Source: Amnibacterium flavum (lineage in GTDB: Bacteria > Actinomycetota > Actinomycetes > Actinomycetales > Microbacteriaceae). From it: a stretch of 64,000 nucleotides of DNA. Under the pieces are notes generated by a model that was not told where the DNA came from, ran no database searches, and saw only the letters and a program-made list of their open reading frames with translations. Both the position numbers and the translations under genes were made by a program. The stretch covers positions 1,550,001-1,614,000 of the forward strand of contig NZ_QEOP01000001.1 of assembly GCF_003097495.1 (NCBI RefSeq), read 5' to 3'. Positions 45,628 to 55,253 of the stretch are shown piece after piece (the stretch's first letter is position 1; the number at the start of each line of letters is the position of its first letter).

Positions 45628-48015
45628 ATGACTCCGCCACGCATCCCGGGAGCCGGGCGAGGAGACCGGGGCGTCGCGACGAGACCGTCGCTGCCGCGGC
45701 TCTCGAGGTATCGGAGCGCGAGGACCGCCGACACGATCGTCGCCGTCGTCCTGCTCGATCTGGCCATGATCGTCGCCGCATCCCTGTTCTGGCCCATCCA
45801 CATGAGCGCGGCCGTCATCGTCGCCGCGGGGGTGGCCCTCGCCGCCGGCACTCTCATCGCCGTACTGGGCGCACGGTTCCGCTGGAACTCGGCGATCGTC
45901 GCGGGATCCACCGTCCTGGCCTTCCTCGTACTCGGGGTGCCGGCGGCCGTGCCGGGACAGGCTCTTCTCGGAGTGATCCCGACCGTTCCGGGGCTCGCCG
46001 ACCTGATCGCGGGTGCCGCCCTGTCGTGGAAGGAGCTGCTCACCATCTCGCTGCCGGTCGGCAGCTACGAGGCGCTCCTCGTCCCCGTCTTCCTTCTCGT
46101 CCTCGTGCTGTCCGTCGTCTCGCTCACCGTCGCGCTCCGGGCGCGATGGGGCGAGCTCGCGGCGCTCGGGCCCGCCGTCCTCTTCGTCGCGGCGATCCTG
46201 CTCGGACCGGCGAGCGCGACCCTCCCGCTGATCACGTCGCTCACCCTGCTGTCCCTGCTCCTCGTCTATCTCGTCTTCCGCCGTTCGCGCCGCCGCGGAG
46301 AGGCCATCCGACTTCTCAACGAGCAGTCGGGCACGACCGTCGAGGCCCGTGTCGACCGGCGGATCGCCGCCGTGCGCACGGCGGTCGGCGCCGCCGTGAT
46401 CCTGGCCCTCGCCGCGGGCGGTTCGGTCGCGGCGTCGGCACTCGTCCCCCCGACGGGCTCGCGCGACGTGCTCCGCTCGGCGATCAAGAAGCCGTTCGAC
46501 CCGCGCGACTACCCCAGCCCGCTGTCCGCGTTCCGGAGATTCCACGACACCGACACGGCGTCCGCCACGATCCTCACCGTCGACGGGCTCGAGGCGGGGG
46601 AGCGCGTCCGACTGGCGACGCTGGACAGTTACGACGGGGTGGTCTACACCGTCGGCAGCGCCTCCGTGTCGAGCGCCTCCGGCACGTTCAGCCTGGTTCC
46701 GTTCGACCTCGATCGCAGTGGCGACGAGGGTCGCCGTGCCGAGGTGACGATCCAGGTCGGCGATTACTCCGGGGTCTGGGTCCCCGATGTCGGCGCGCTC
46801 GAGAGCATCCGGTTCGAGGGGGCCCGAGCGAACGAGCTGACCTCCACCTTCTACTACAACGACAACAGCGGCACCGCTGCCTCTCTCGCGGGCATCGCGC
46901 CCGGCGACAGCTACACGCTCGAGGCCGTCATCCCCACCGCGCTGGGCGATGAGGAGATCGCCGAGCTCGAGCCCGGACGGATCGCGGTGCCCGAACCGGC
47001 CGTCATCCCCGACGGGCTCGACGCCGCTCTCGCCTCCTACACCGACGGAGCAGGCTCCGTCGGCGAGAAGCTCGTCGCGGCGATCGATGGTCTCCGGACG
47101 AACGGGTACGTCAGCCACGGCGGTCCCGACGAGCCGTTCAGCCGTTCCGGGCACTCCGCAGGACGCATCACCCAGCTCCTCACCGACCAGCCCATGCTGG
47201 GCGACGCGGAGCAGTACGCCGTCACCGCGGCGCTGATGGCCCGCCAGCTCGGCTTCCCCGCTCGCGTCGTGGTCGGCTTCGCATCCCCGGACGACGCCTC
47301 CGGGACGCTCGACCTCACCGGTGCCGACATGACCGCGTGGATCGAGGTCGCGGCGGCCGGTGCCGGATGGGTCGCGATCGACCCCAACCCGCCGGTCCGC
47401 GAGGTGCCAGAACCGCAGCCCGACGACGCCACCAAGGTGGCGCGACCGCAGTCCGTGGTCCAGCCTCCGCCCGATGAGCGCATCGAGCCCGATCAGATCG
47501 TGCCGCCCGACGTGCAGGAGAACGAGCAGGATGCCCCGCTCCCGGCGTGGCTCGCCATTCTGCTCGCCGTCCTGCAGGTCCTCCTCTGGATCGTCATCGT
47601 GCTCGCCGTGCTGCTCGCGCCGTTCGCGGCGATCGTGGGCGCCAAATGGCAGCGACGGCGCCGACGCGACAGGGCCGCCGACCCGCTCGAGCGGATCCGC
47701 GGCGGATGGGACGAGTTCGCCGACGCCGCCGCCGACCACGGCTACGAGCCGCCCGACTCGGCGACCCGCTACGAGGTCGCCATGGCGGTCGGAGGCAGGC
47801 AGCCGCTCGTCCTCGCCGCCGCGGTGGACCGCGCGACCTTCGGACCCTCGCTTCCCGTCGACGCCGATGCCGACCGTGTCTGGCGCTCTGCGGGCGAGCT
47901 CCGCGGGTCGATGGGGGCCGGACGCTCGCGATGGGAGAAGATCAAAGCGCTGGTGTCGACCAGATCGTTCACGCGCAACCGGCGGAGACGACAGCGGAAG
48001 GGGGAATCGACGTGA
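45628..48015 (+). CDS. Transglutaminase-like membrane protein (TgpA-like), catalytic triad lost
   Basis: A 795-residue protein with about seven N-terminal membrane helices, a large external domain, a C-terminal helix (about residues 635-665) and a cytoplasmic tail. The external domain contains the transglutaminase fold, recognisable from GDAEQYAVTAALMARQLGFP and GWVAIDPNP. In active TgpA-type proteins the first motif reads G-x-C and the second H-A-W. Here the cysteine position is Ala 527 (GCG at 47206) and the histidine is Thr 569 (ACC at 47332, in DMTAWIEV); only Asp 585 remains. It should therefore be a pseudoenzyme. ATG at 45628, two bases after DUF58. Confidence 0.92.
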   Translation: MTPPRIPGAGRGDRGVATRPSLPRLSRYRSARTADTIVAVVLLDLAMIVAASLFWPIHMSAAVIVAAGVALAAGTLIAVLGARFRWNSAIVAGSTVLAFLVLGVPAAVPGQALLGVIPTVPGLADLIAGAALSWKELLTISLPVGSYEALLVPVFLLVLVLSVVSLTVALRARWGELAALGPAVLFVAAILLGPASATLPLITSLTLLSLLLVYLVFRRSRRRGEAIRLLNEQSGTTVEARVDRRIAAVRTAVGAAVILALAAGGSVAASALVPPTGSRDVLRSAIKKPFDPRDYPSPLSAFRRFHDTDTASATILTVDGLEAGERVRLATLDSYDGVVYTVGSASVSSASGTFSLVPFDLDRSGDEGRRAEVTIQVGDYSGVWVPDVGALESIRFEGARANELTSTFYYNDNSGTAASLAGIAPGDSYTLEAVIPTALGDEEIAELEPGRIAVPEPAVIPDGLDAALASYTDGAGSVGEKLVAAIDGLRTNGYVSHGGPDEPFSRSGHSAGRITQLLTDQPMLGDAEQYAVTAALMARQLGFPARVVVGFASPDDASGTLDLTGADMTAWIEVAAAGAGWVAIDPNPPVREVPEPQPDDATKVARPQSVVQPPPDERIEPDQIVPPDVQENEQDAPLPAWLAILLAVLQVLLWIVIVLAVLLAPFAAIVGAKWQRRRRRDRAADPLERIRGGWDEFADAAADHGYEPPDSATRYEVAMAVGGRQPLVLAAAVDRATFGPSLPVDADADRVWRSAGELRGSMGAGRSRWEKIKALVSTRSFTRNRRRRQRKGEST

Positions 48016-48761
48016 CCTGCTCCCACTGCGGGGCCGATCTCCCGGTCGGAGCCATGTTCTGCGGCGAGTGCGGCAGTGCGGTCACGACTCGCGCCGCCGT
48101 CCGACCCTCCATGCCGCCGATCGCACCCGTTCCCCCCGCCCGGCACTCCTTCGCCTCGACCGGCGTGCAGCCCGTCGTCGTCACGCCGTCGACCGTCGAG
48201 GAGGAGCCGAGCCCCGATCCTGAACCGGCCGGGAACGGGGTCGTGCCCGAGGCCGGCGTCGACGAGACGGGCGAGGACGGCGACCAGCGCTCGACGCGCG
48301 TCGTCGATCTGCTCGAGAACGACGAGCAGTGGCAGCCCGAATCCCTCGCCGGCGCGCACTCGTTCCCGCCCGCCGCCGCGGCCCAGCCGGACATCGACGA
48401 AGCGACGCGGATGCCGGAGCGCGCCCGCCCGCCTGCCGCACGGTTCGGCCTGCACTTCAGCACGGGCGAATCGGTGACCGTCGAGGGGACGGGTCTCATC
48501 GGTCGTCGTCCCATGGCGCAGCCGGGGGAGTACTTCGATCACTACGTGACCATCGACGATCCCGGCCGATCCGTCTCGAAGACCCATCTCGAGTTCGGTC
48601 AGGAGGGCGGCGCATTCTGGATCAGCGACCGGTACTCGGCCAACGGGACCGTCGTGCGCGAACCCGATCGTCCGCCGCGCATGTGCCCGGCCGGCATGAG
48701 ATCCCGGGTGACCCGTGGCGCCCGCGTCGAGATCGGCGAGCAGTTCTTCCTCGTCAGCTGA
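48012..48761 (+). CDS. Zinc-ribbon and FHA domain protein
   Basis: A 249-residue soluble protein. An N-terminal zinc ribbon has Cys 3, 6, 17 and 20 (CSHC ... CGEC). An acidic, proline-rich linker follows, and the C-terminal ~105 residues are an FHA domain with IGRRP, Ser/His in VSKTHLEF and SANGTVV, so phosphothreonine binding should be intact. It is the second FHA reader of the cluster. GTG start at 48012 overlaps the transglutaminase-like stop by 4 bp. An N-terminal extension into the upstream gene is rejected, because the zinc ribbon begins exactly at this GTG. Confidence 0.92.
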   Translation: MTCSHCGADLPVGAMFCGECGSAVTTRAAVRPSMPPIAPVPPARHSFASTGVQPVVVTPSTVEEEPSPDPEPAGNGVVPEAGVDETGEDGDQRSTRVVDLLENDEQWQPESLAGAHSFPPAAAAQPDIDEATRMPERARPPAARFGLHFSTGESVTVEGTGLIGRRPMAQPGEYFDHYVTIDDPGRSVSKTHLEFGQEGGAFWISDRYSANGTVVREPDRPPRMCPAGMRSRVTRGARVEIGEQFFLVS

Positions 48762-48841
48762 CAATGCTCTCCACAGAGTGCCCGACGACCGCGTTCTCCA
48801 CCTGATTCCCCGGCCGCGGCTCCCGTCGCGTGTCGGCCTGC

Positions 48842-48847
48842 TGGACT
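48842..48847 (+). promoter_or_regulatory. Leaderless -10 candidate (TGGACT) for the FtsK/EccC-like gene
   Basis: TGGACT ends 6 nt before the ATG at 48854, in a 92-bp gap that otherwise holds nothing recognisable. Confidence 0.35.
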
Positions 48848-48853
48848 GCGGGG

Positions 48854-51520
48854 ATGCGACTCGCACTGCCGGCGCCTCTCGCCGAACGCCCGCCGATCCC
48901 CTTCCCGTGGATGGGCGCCATCGCGCCCGTGCTCGCGGCGGGTGTGCTCTTCGCGATCACCCGATCACCGCTGTCGCTCGCCTTCGCGGCCCTCGGACCC
49001 GTGATGGCCGTCGCCGCGCTCGTCGACGGACGCGTGAGCGGCCGCAGAGCGGCTCGCCTTGCGGCCGCGGCACGCGCTGACGCCCTCGCGCAGCTGAGTG
49101 TCGATGTCGCCGCCGAGCATGCGGCACTGCGGTTGCGCTGGGCGGCGACCGCGCCGACGGCTCGCGAGCTGCTCGAACTCGACTCGCTTCCGCCCGTGGC
49201 GGAGGGACGATCGCCCTCCCTTCGCCTCGGCACCGGGACGGTCCCGTCGGGCATCGATCTGGCCGCCGCCGCCGTGGCCGACCGACCCATCGCCGAGCAC
49301 GCCGCGCGCGTGCCCGATGCGCCGGTGGTGGTGGATGCGCAGGGCGGCATCGGGATCGTCGGGCAGCCGGCGCTCGCCGAAGCGCTGGCGCGCGCGCTCG
49401 AGGTCCAGCTCCTCTGGCTCGGGCACGGCCGTGGTGGCGCGGCCGGCGGGCTGATCCGGCGCGGCGGCAGCGCCGCGGAACTCGCGCCGGCGTGCGAGGT
49501 CCTCGTCGAGATCGACGGACCCACGCGCGCGCACCTCATCGGAAGTGCGGACGAGTTCGTGCCCGAGCTGCTGAGCGGGGCCGAGATCGCGCGATTCCGA
49601 CGGCGGGCCGTCGCGAGCGCGAGCGAACCGCCGACACGGTTGGCGTTCGCCGCGCTGCCCGGTCGCGGCGAGGCTGACGGCACCGAGAGGGGCCCCGCAT
49701 CCGGACTCGCGGCACGGTTCGCCGCCACGGCATCGGGCGCGCTCGAACTCGACCTCGTGGCCGACGGCCCGCACGCCGTCGTCGCGGGAACCACGGGCAG
49801 CGGGAAGAGCGATCTGCTCGTCTCCTGGCTGCTCGCGATGGCGGCCTCCCACCCGAGCGATCGGCTGGGCATGCTCCTCTTCGACTTCAAGGGAGGAGCG
49901 AGCTTCGACCGGCTCGACGGGCTGCCGCACGTGCGCGGCATCGTTACCGACCTCGACGGTCCGATGATCGACCGCGCCACCGCCGGCCTGGCGGCCGAGA
50001 TGCGCCGCCGCGAGCACCTGCTACGGGAGCGCCGTGCCCGGTCCGTCGACGACTGCCCCGACCTCGCGAGACTCGTCATCGTCGTCGACGAGTTCGCTGT
50101 GCTCCTGGGTGCGAACGATCGGATGCACGCCTTGTTCACCGACATCGCCGCCCGAGGTCGCTCGCTCGGCATGCATCTGATCCTCTGCACGCAGCGCCCC
50201 AGCGGCGTGATGCGCGACTCGCTCCTCGCCAATTTCGGTCTCCGGATCTCGTTGCGCGTGGTCGACTCGGCCGACAGCTCCGCCGTCATCGGGACGCCGG
50301 CGGCTGCGGCGATCCCGCGGGCTCTTCCCGGGAGGTGCTGGGTGGCGCTGCACGGCGAACCGCCGATCGAGGCCCAGGTCGCGCTCGTGTCCGTCGCGGA
50401 CGCCGCCGCCGTGGCGACGGAGGCGCGGATGCTGGGCGCGACACCGGCCGAGATCGCCTGGCTTCCCCCGCTTCCGGAGCGGCTCGACCTCGCCTCCCTC
50501 CTGCGCGAGCCCGAAGCGGCGGGCCTGCACCACCCTGCGGTCCTGCTCGGGCTCGGCGATCTCCCCGAGGAGGGACGTCAGCCGCCCGCGGTGTGGGAGC
50601 CGACCCGTGACGGAGGTCTCGCGGTGGTCGGATCTCCCGGATCCGGCCGCAGCACGGCCGCTGCGACGATCGCCCACCAGCTCGGCGTGCCCGTCCTCGC
50701 CGGAGGAGGCCCCACGGGTGCGGAGACGCTCTGGGACGCGCTGACCGACGAGGGCACCGAGCCGCTGGTGATCGATGATCTCGACGCCGCGTTCGACGCC
50801 CTGTCCGACGAGCACTCGGCCGTCGTGCCGGAACTGTTCGCGGCGATGCTGCGGCGGCGCCGTCGGGCGGTCGTGGTGACCGCGACCTCCCCGGTCGGCG
50901 GGGGTTCGCGCTCCATCGCCGCCCAGCTCGGCGCGACCCTCGTGCTGCGCGTGTCGTCGCGGGACGAGCACGTGCTGGCGGGCGCGCCGGGGGCGCTGTT
51001 CGATCCGAGGATCGGCGCGGGCGCCGGGGTGTGGCGCGGTGCGCGGGTGCAGGTCGCGCTCGCCGGGGCGGTCCCGATGCGTCACGGTGCGGTCCCGACG
51101 CGTCACGGTGCGGCGCCCGACGTCGGCTTCGCCCGCGGGAGCGTCACCTGTCTCGTGACGACGACACCGGGGGACCGGCTGACCTCGCTTGCGCGGATGC
51201 CGTCACTGCTCGCGATCGACGCCCGTGGGCTCGGTCCGCAGGAGATCGGCGCGGCTCTGATCGTCGACCCCGGCACGGCGGTGGTCCTCGTCGCCGATCC
51301 CGAGACCTGGCAGCGATCGTCGCCGCTCTGGGCTCTGGTCACCACGCTCGCCTGCGTCTACGACCGGTGCACCGTCTCCCAGTTCCGTCTGGTCTCCGGT
51401 CAGCGGACCCTCCCGCCCGCCCTGATACCGGGGAACGACCGGGTGTGGGTCGTCCGACCCGAACAGCCCGTCACCCGTGGAGTCCTCGTCACCGACGCAG
51501 GACGGGACCCGGCCGGGTGA
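48854..51520 (+). CDS. FtsK/SpoIIIE-type ATPase, EccC-like
   Basis: An 888-residue motor protein of the FtsK/SpoIIIE/EccC class. Two N-terminal hydrophobic segments (about residues 17-55) anchor it. The first ATPase domain has Walker A GTTGSGKS (Lys 318), DFKGGASF, Walker B LVIVVDEF (Asp 412, Glu 413) and the CTQRPSGVMRDSLLANFGLRI block typical of type VII secretion ATPases. A second, degenerate module has GSPGSGRS with Arg 599 in place of Lys, and PLVIDDLD. Multiple modules with only the first intact recall EccC/EssC. No WXG100, EccB, EccD, EccE or mycosin gene is nearby. A GTG at 48830 would add eight residues. Confidence 0.9.
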   Translation: MRLALPAPLAERPPIPFPWMGAIAPVLAAGVLFAITRSPLSLAFAALGPVMAVAALVDGRVSGRRAARLAAAARADALAQLSVDVAAEHAALRLRWAATAPTARELLELDSLPPVAEGRSPSLRLGTGTVPSGIDLAAAAVADRPIAEHAARVPDAPVVVDAQGGIGIVGQPALAEALARALEVQLLWLGHGRGGAAGGLIRRGGSAAELAPACEVLVEIDGPTRAHLIGSADEFVPELLSGAEIARFRRRAVASASEPPTRLAFAALPGRGEADGTERGPASGLAARFAATASGALELDLVADGPHAVVAGTTGSGKSDLLVSWLLAMAASHPSDRLGMLLFDFKGGASFDRLDGLPHVRGIVTDLDGPMIDRATAGLAAEMRRREHLLRERRARSVDDCPDLARLVIVVDEFAVLLGANDRMHALFTDIAARGRSLGMHLILCTQRPSGVMRDSLLANFGLRISLRVVDSADSSAVIGTPAAAAIPRALPGRCWVALHGEPPIEAQVALVSVADAAAVATEARMLGATPAEIAWLPPLPERLDLASLLREPEAAGLHHPAVLLGLGDLPEEGRQPPAVWEPTRDGGLAVVGSPGSGRSTAAATIAHQLGVPVLAGGGPTGAETLWDALTDEGTEPLVIDDLDAAFDALSDEHSAVVPELFAAMLRRRRRAVVVTATSPVGGGSRSIAAQLGATLVLRVSSRDEHVLAGAPGALFDPRIGAGAGVWRGARVQVALAGAVPMRHGAVPTRHGAAPDVGFARGSVTCLVTTTPGDRLTSLARMPSLLAIDARGLGPQEIGAALIVDPGTAVVLVADPETWQRSSPLWALVTTLACVYDRCTVSQFRLVSGQRTLPPALIPGNDRVWVVRPEQPVTRGVLVTDAGRDPAG

Positions 51521-51531
51521 CGCGGCTGACC

Positions 51532-52647
<1,116 letters not shown>

Positions 52648-52653
52648 GGTTTC

Positions 52654-52659
52654 AGCGTA
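52654..52659 (-). promoter_or_regulatory. ald: Leaderless -10 candidate (TACGCT) for ald
   Basis: On the minus strand TACGCT ends 6 nt before the ATG at 52647. Confidence 0.5.
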
Positions 52660-52685
52660 TCCGCTGGTCCCGCCCGTGACGATGG

Positions 52686-52719
52686 AATCCGCGGAAGTTG
52701 GCTCCCCGCACCGCGGATT
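52686..52719. promoter_or_regulatory. Inverted repeat between ald and the polyamine transporter
   Basis: AATCCGCGG (52686-52694) and CCGCGGATT (52711-52719) form a perfect 9-bp inverted repeat with 16 bp between. It lies 39 bp upstream of ald and 110 bp upstream of the transporter and resembles AAATCCTGCGGAATCC upstream of the Lrp gene. It is a candidate operator for divergent control. Confidence 0.4.
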
Positions 52720-52828
52720 TCGTGAAGTTTGTGTTTCAACATGATCGATCTGCCCCGTGGCCGCGCCACAGAGCGCAACGCTGTGTCAGGATCGACCAAC
52801 ATCGTCACCCCCGACCCGAGGAGCGCAC

Positions 52829-54040
52829 TTGAGTCCCCGTCGCGAACTGCCAACAGACCCCATGGTGCGAGAGATCGTCCGTCAGGCACGGGCGTGGCAG
52901 GTCGGGCGGCGCGGCTTCCTCGCCGGCGCCGGCGCCTCCGCGGCAGCGCTCGCGCTCGCGGCGTGCTCGACGGGCACCTCCGCCCCGCCGACCGCGGCGA
53001 AGGACAACTCAGCCAGTGACAAGACCCTCAACTGGGCCAACTGGCCCGCCTACATCGACGAGGACGACGACGGCAACTACCCGACGCTCGACGCCTTCGA
53101 GCAGCAGACGGGCATCTCGGTCAACTACCTCGTCGATGTCGACGACAACAACACCTACTACGCGAAGGTCCGCGACCAGCTCGCCCTCGGGCAGGACATC
53201 GGGGCGGACACCGTCTGCCTCACCGAGTGGATGGTCGCCCGTCTCATCCGGTTCGGCTACGTGCAGGACCTCGACGAGGCGAACATCCCGAACAAGAAGA
53301 ACCTCACAGCCACCCTGGCCGACCCCGACTTCGATCCCGGCCGGGCGAAGAGCCTCCCGTGGCAGGGCGGCTTCGGCGGCATCTGCTGGAACAAGGAGGC
53401 TCTGCCCGACGGCATCCGCACGGTGAGCGACCTATGGAACCCCGAGCTCAAGGGCAGGGTCGGCGTCCTCAGCGAGATGCGTGACACGCTCGGCCTGATC
53501 ATGCTCGAGAACGGAGTCGACATCACCGGCGACTGGGGCTCCGACGAGTTCCAGGCCGCGATGGACACCTTCAGCGAGCAGGTCGCGAGCGGGCAGATCG
53601 CCGCGGTCAAGGGCAACTCCTACCTCGAGGACCTCGCCTCCGAGAACACGCTCGCCGCGATCTGCTGGTCCGGCGACATCACGGTCCTCAACGCCGAGTC
53701 CGGTGACAAGTGGGAGTTCATGGTCCCCGAGGCGGGCGGCACGTTCTGGAACGACACCTTCGTCGTTCCGGTGGGCTCGACGCGCAAGACCAACGCCGAG
53801 ACCCTCATGAACTACTACTACGAGCCCGAGGTCGCGGCGCAGGTGGCCGCGTGGGTCAACTACGTGACCCCGGTGGCCGGCGCCAAGGAGGCGGCGGAGG
53901 CCATCGATCCCGAGCTCGCGGCGAACCAGCTGATCTTCCCCGACGACGACACCCTCTCCACCGTCCACCCCTTCCGGTCGCTGACCGCACAGGAGGAGAC
54001 GGAGTTCCAGGCGGAGTTCCAGAAGGTCCTGCTCGGCTGA
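52829..54040 (+). CDS. potD: Spermidine/putrescine ABC transporter substrate-binding lipoprotein
   Basis: A 403-residue PotD-type binding protein. The N terminus carries a twin-arginine motif, RRGFLAG, followed by a hydrophobic stretch and the lipobox LAAC, so it is probably exported folded by Tat and lipid-anchored. The mature part, with NWANWPAYIDED and a late NYVTPVAGA, is typical of polyamine-binding proteins. The TTG at 52829 is chosen because GAGGAG lies 5 nt upstream; the ATG at 52862 is an alternative. First gene of a four-gene importer operon, divergent from ald. Confidence 0.92.
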   Translation: MSPRRELPTDPMVREIVRQARAWQVGRRGFLAGAGASAAALALAACSTGTSAPPTAAKDNSASDKTLNWANWPAYIDEDDDGNYPTLDAFEQQTGISVNYLVDVDDNNTYYAKVRDQLALGQDIGADTVCLTEWMVARLIRFGYVQDLDEANIPNKKNLTATLADPDFDPGRAKSLPWQGGFGGICWNKEALPDGIRTVSDLWNPELKGRVGVLSEMRDTLGLIMLENGVDITGDWGSDEFQAAMDTFSEQVASGQIAAVKGNSYLEDLASENTLAAICWSGDITVLNAESGDKWEFMVPEAGGTFWNDTFVVPVGSTRKTNAETLMNYYYEPEVAAQVAAWVNYVTPVAGAKEAAEAIDPELAANQLIFPDDDTLSTVHPFRSLTAQEETEFQAEFQKVLLG

Positions 54041-54041
54041 C

Positions 54042-55247
54042 ATGGCACGCGCAGCCTTCGCCGACTCCGGCGCCGATCTCCAGCTGATCGGCGTGCGCAA
54101 GGAGTTCCCCGGCTTCACCGCCATCGACGACCTCGATCTGACGATCCCCGCGGGATCGTTCTTCGCGCTGCTCGGCCCGTCCGGATGTGGCAAGACCACG
54201 ACCCTCCGACTCGTCGCCGGCCTCGAATCGGCGACCGCCGGCAGCATCCTCATCGGCGGCAAGGACGTGACGCGCGAGAAGGCGCACCAGCGCCCGGTGA
54301 ACACGGTCTTCCAGAGCTACGCGCTGTTCCCGCACATGACGGTCCTCGAGAACGTCGCCTTCGGGCTGCGCCGTCGCGGCATCGGCGACCCCGTGGCGAA
54401 GGCGCACGAGGCGCTCAAGCTGGTCGAGCTCGACCACGTCTCCTCTCGCAAACCCGCACAGCTGTCGGGTGGCCAGCAGCAGCGCGTCGCGCTCGCCCGC
54501 GCCGTCGTGAACCGTCCCGCCCTGCTCTTGCTCGATGAGCCGCTCGGCGCGCTCGACCTCAAACTGCGACGGCAGATGCAGCTCGAGCTGAAGACCATCC
54601 AGGGCGAGGTCGGCCTCACCTTCCTGCACGTGACCCACGACCAGGAGGAGGCCATGACCATGGCCGACACCGTCGCGGTGATGAACAAGGGACGCATCGA
54701 GCAGCTCGGCGCACCGGAGGAGCTGTACGAGCTGCCGCGGACGGCGTTCGTCGCGACATTCCTCGGTCAGTCCAACCTGTTCGCGGGCGAGATCGTCAGC
54801 GCGGGTGACGATGTCGTCGCGATCGACGTCGCCGGTCGCCGGATCGCCGTGCCGACCTCGCGCACGCGGCGGCGGTCGGGACGGGTCGTACTCGGTGTTC
54901 GGCCCGAGAAGCTCCTGCTGCACACCACCGCCCCCGACTACGACTCGACCGTCAACTCGATCGGTCCCGGCCGGGTGCTCGACGTGTCCTTCAGCGGGGT
55001 CAGCACGTCCTACCTCGTCGCCGTGCCCGGCTTCGGCACGGTCACCGTGTTCGCGCAGAACATGGTCTTCGGTCCCGTCGTCACGGTCGGCGCGGAGGTC
55101 TGGCTGAGCTGGAGGGTCGAGCACGGCTTCGGCCTCGACGACGACCCGGCCGATCTGCCGCAGCTCGCCCTCGACAGCGACTCCGAGGCGAGCCTCGACG
55201 AGCAGCGCCACCGGGCCGTGCTCGCCGCCACGGACGCCGAGCTGTAG
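54042..55247 (+). CDS. potA: Polyamine ABC transporter ATP-binding protein
   Basis: A 401-residue ATPase of the polyamine/Fe type. Walker A GPSGCGKTTT, Q-loop FQSYALFPHM, signature LSGGQQQR, Walker B LLLLDEPLGALD and the switch His in VTHDQEEA are all intact. The C-terminal ~120 residues form the TOBE/OB regulatory domain. It starts one base after potD and would energise PotBC. Confidence 0.96.
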   Translation: MARAAFADSGADLQLIGVRKEFPGFTAIDDLDLTIPAGSFFALLGPSGCGKTTTLRLVAGLESATAGSILIGGKDVTREKAHQRPVNTVFQSYALFPHMTVLENVAFGLRRRGIGDPVAKAHEALKLVELDHVSSRKPAQLSGGQQQRVALARAVVNRPALLLLDEPLGALDLKLRRQMQLELKTIQGEVGLTFLHVTHDQEEAMTMADTVAVMNKGRIEQLGAPEELYELPRTAFVATFLGQSNLFAGEIVSAGDDVVAIDVAGRRIAVPTSRTRRRSGRVVLGVRPEKLLLHTTAPDYDSTVNSIGPGRVLDVSFSGVSTSYLVAVPGFGTVTVFAQNMVFGPVVTVGAEVWLSWRVEHGFGLDDDPADLPQLALDSDSEASLDEQRHRAVLAATDAEL

Positions 55248-55253
55248 TCCGCC

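Noticed and set aside
47191-47382. A nearby alternative Cys or His that could restore the transglutaminase active site
   Set aside because: No Cys codon occurs in the core around Ala 527, and the strand holding Thr 569 (GADMTAWIEV) has no His; a frameshift is excluded because flanking motifs stay in frame.
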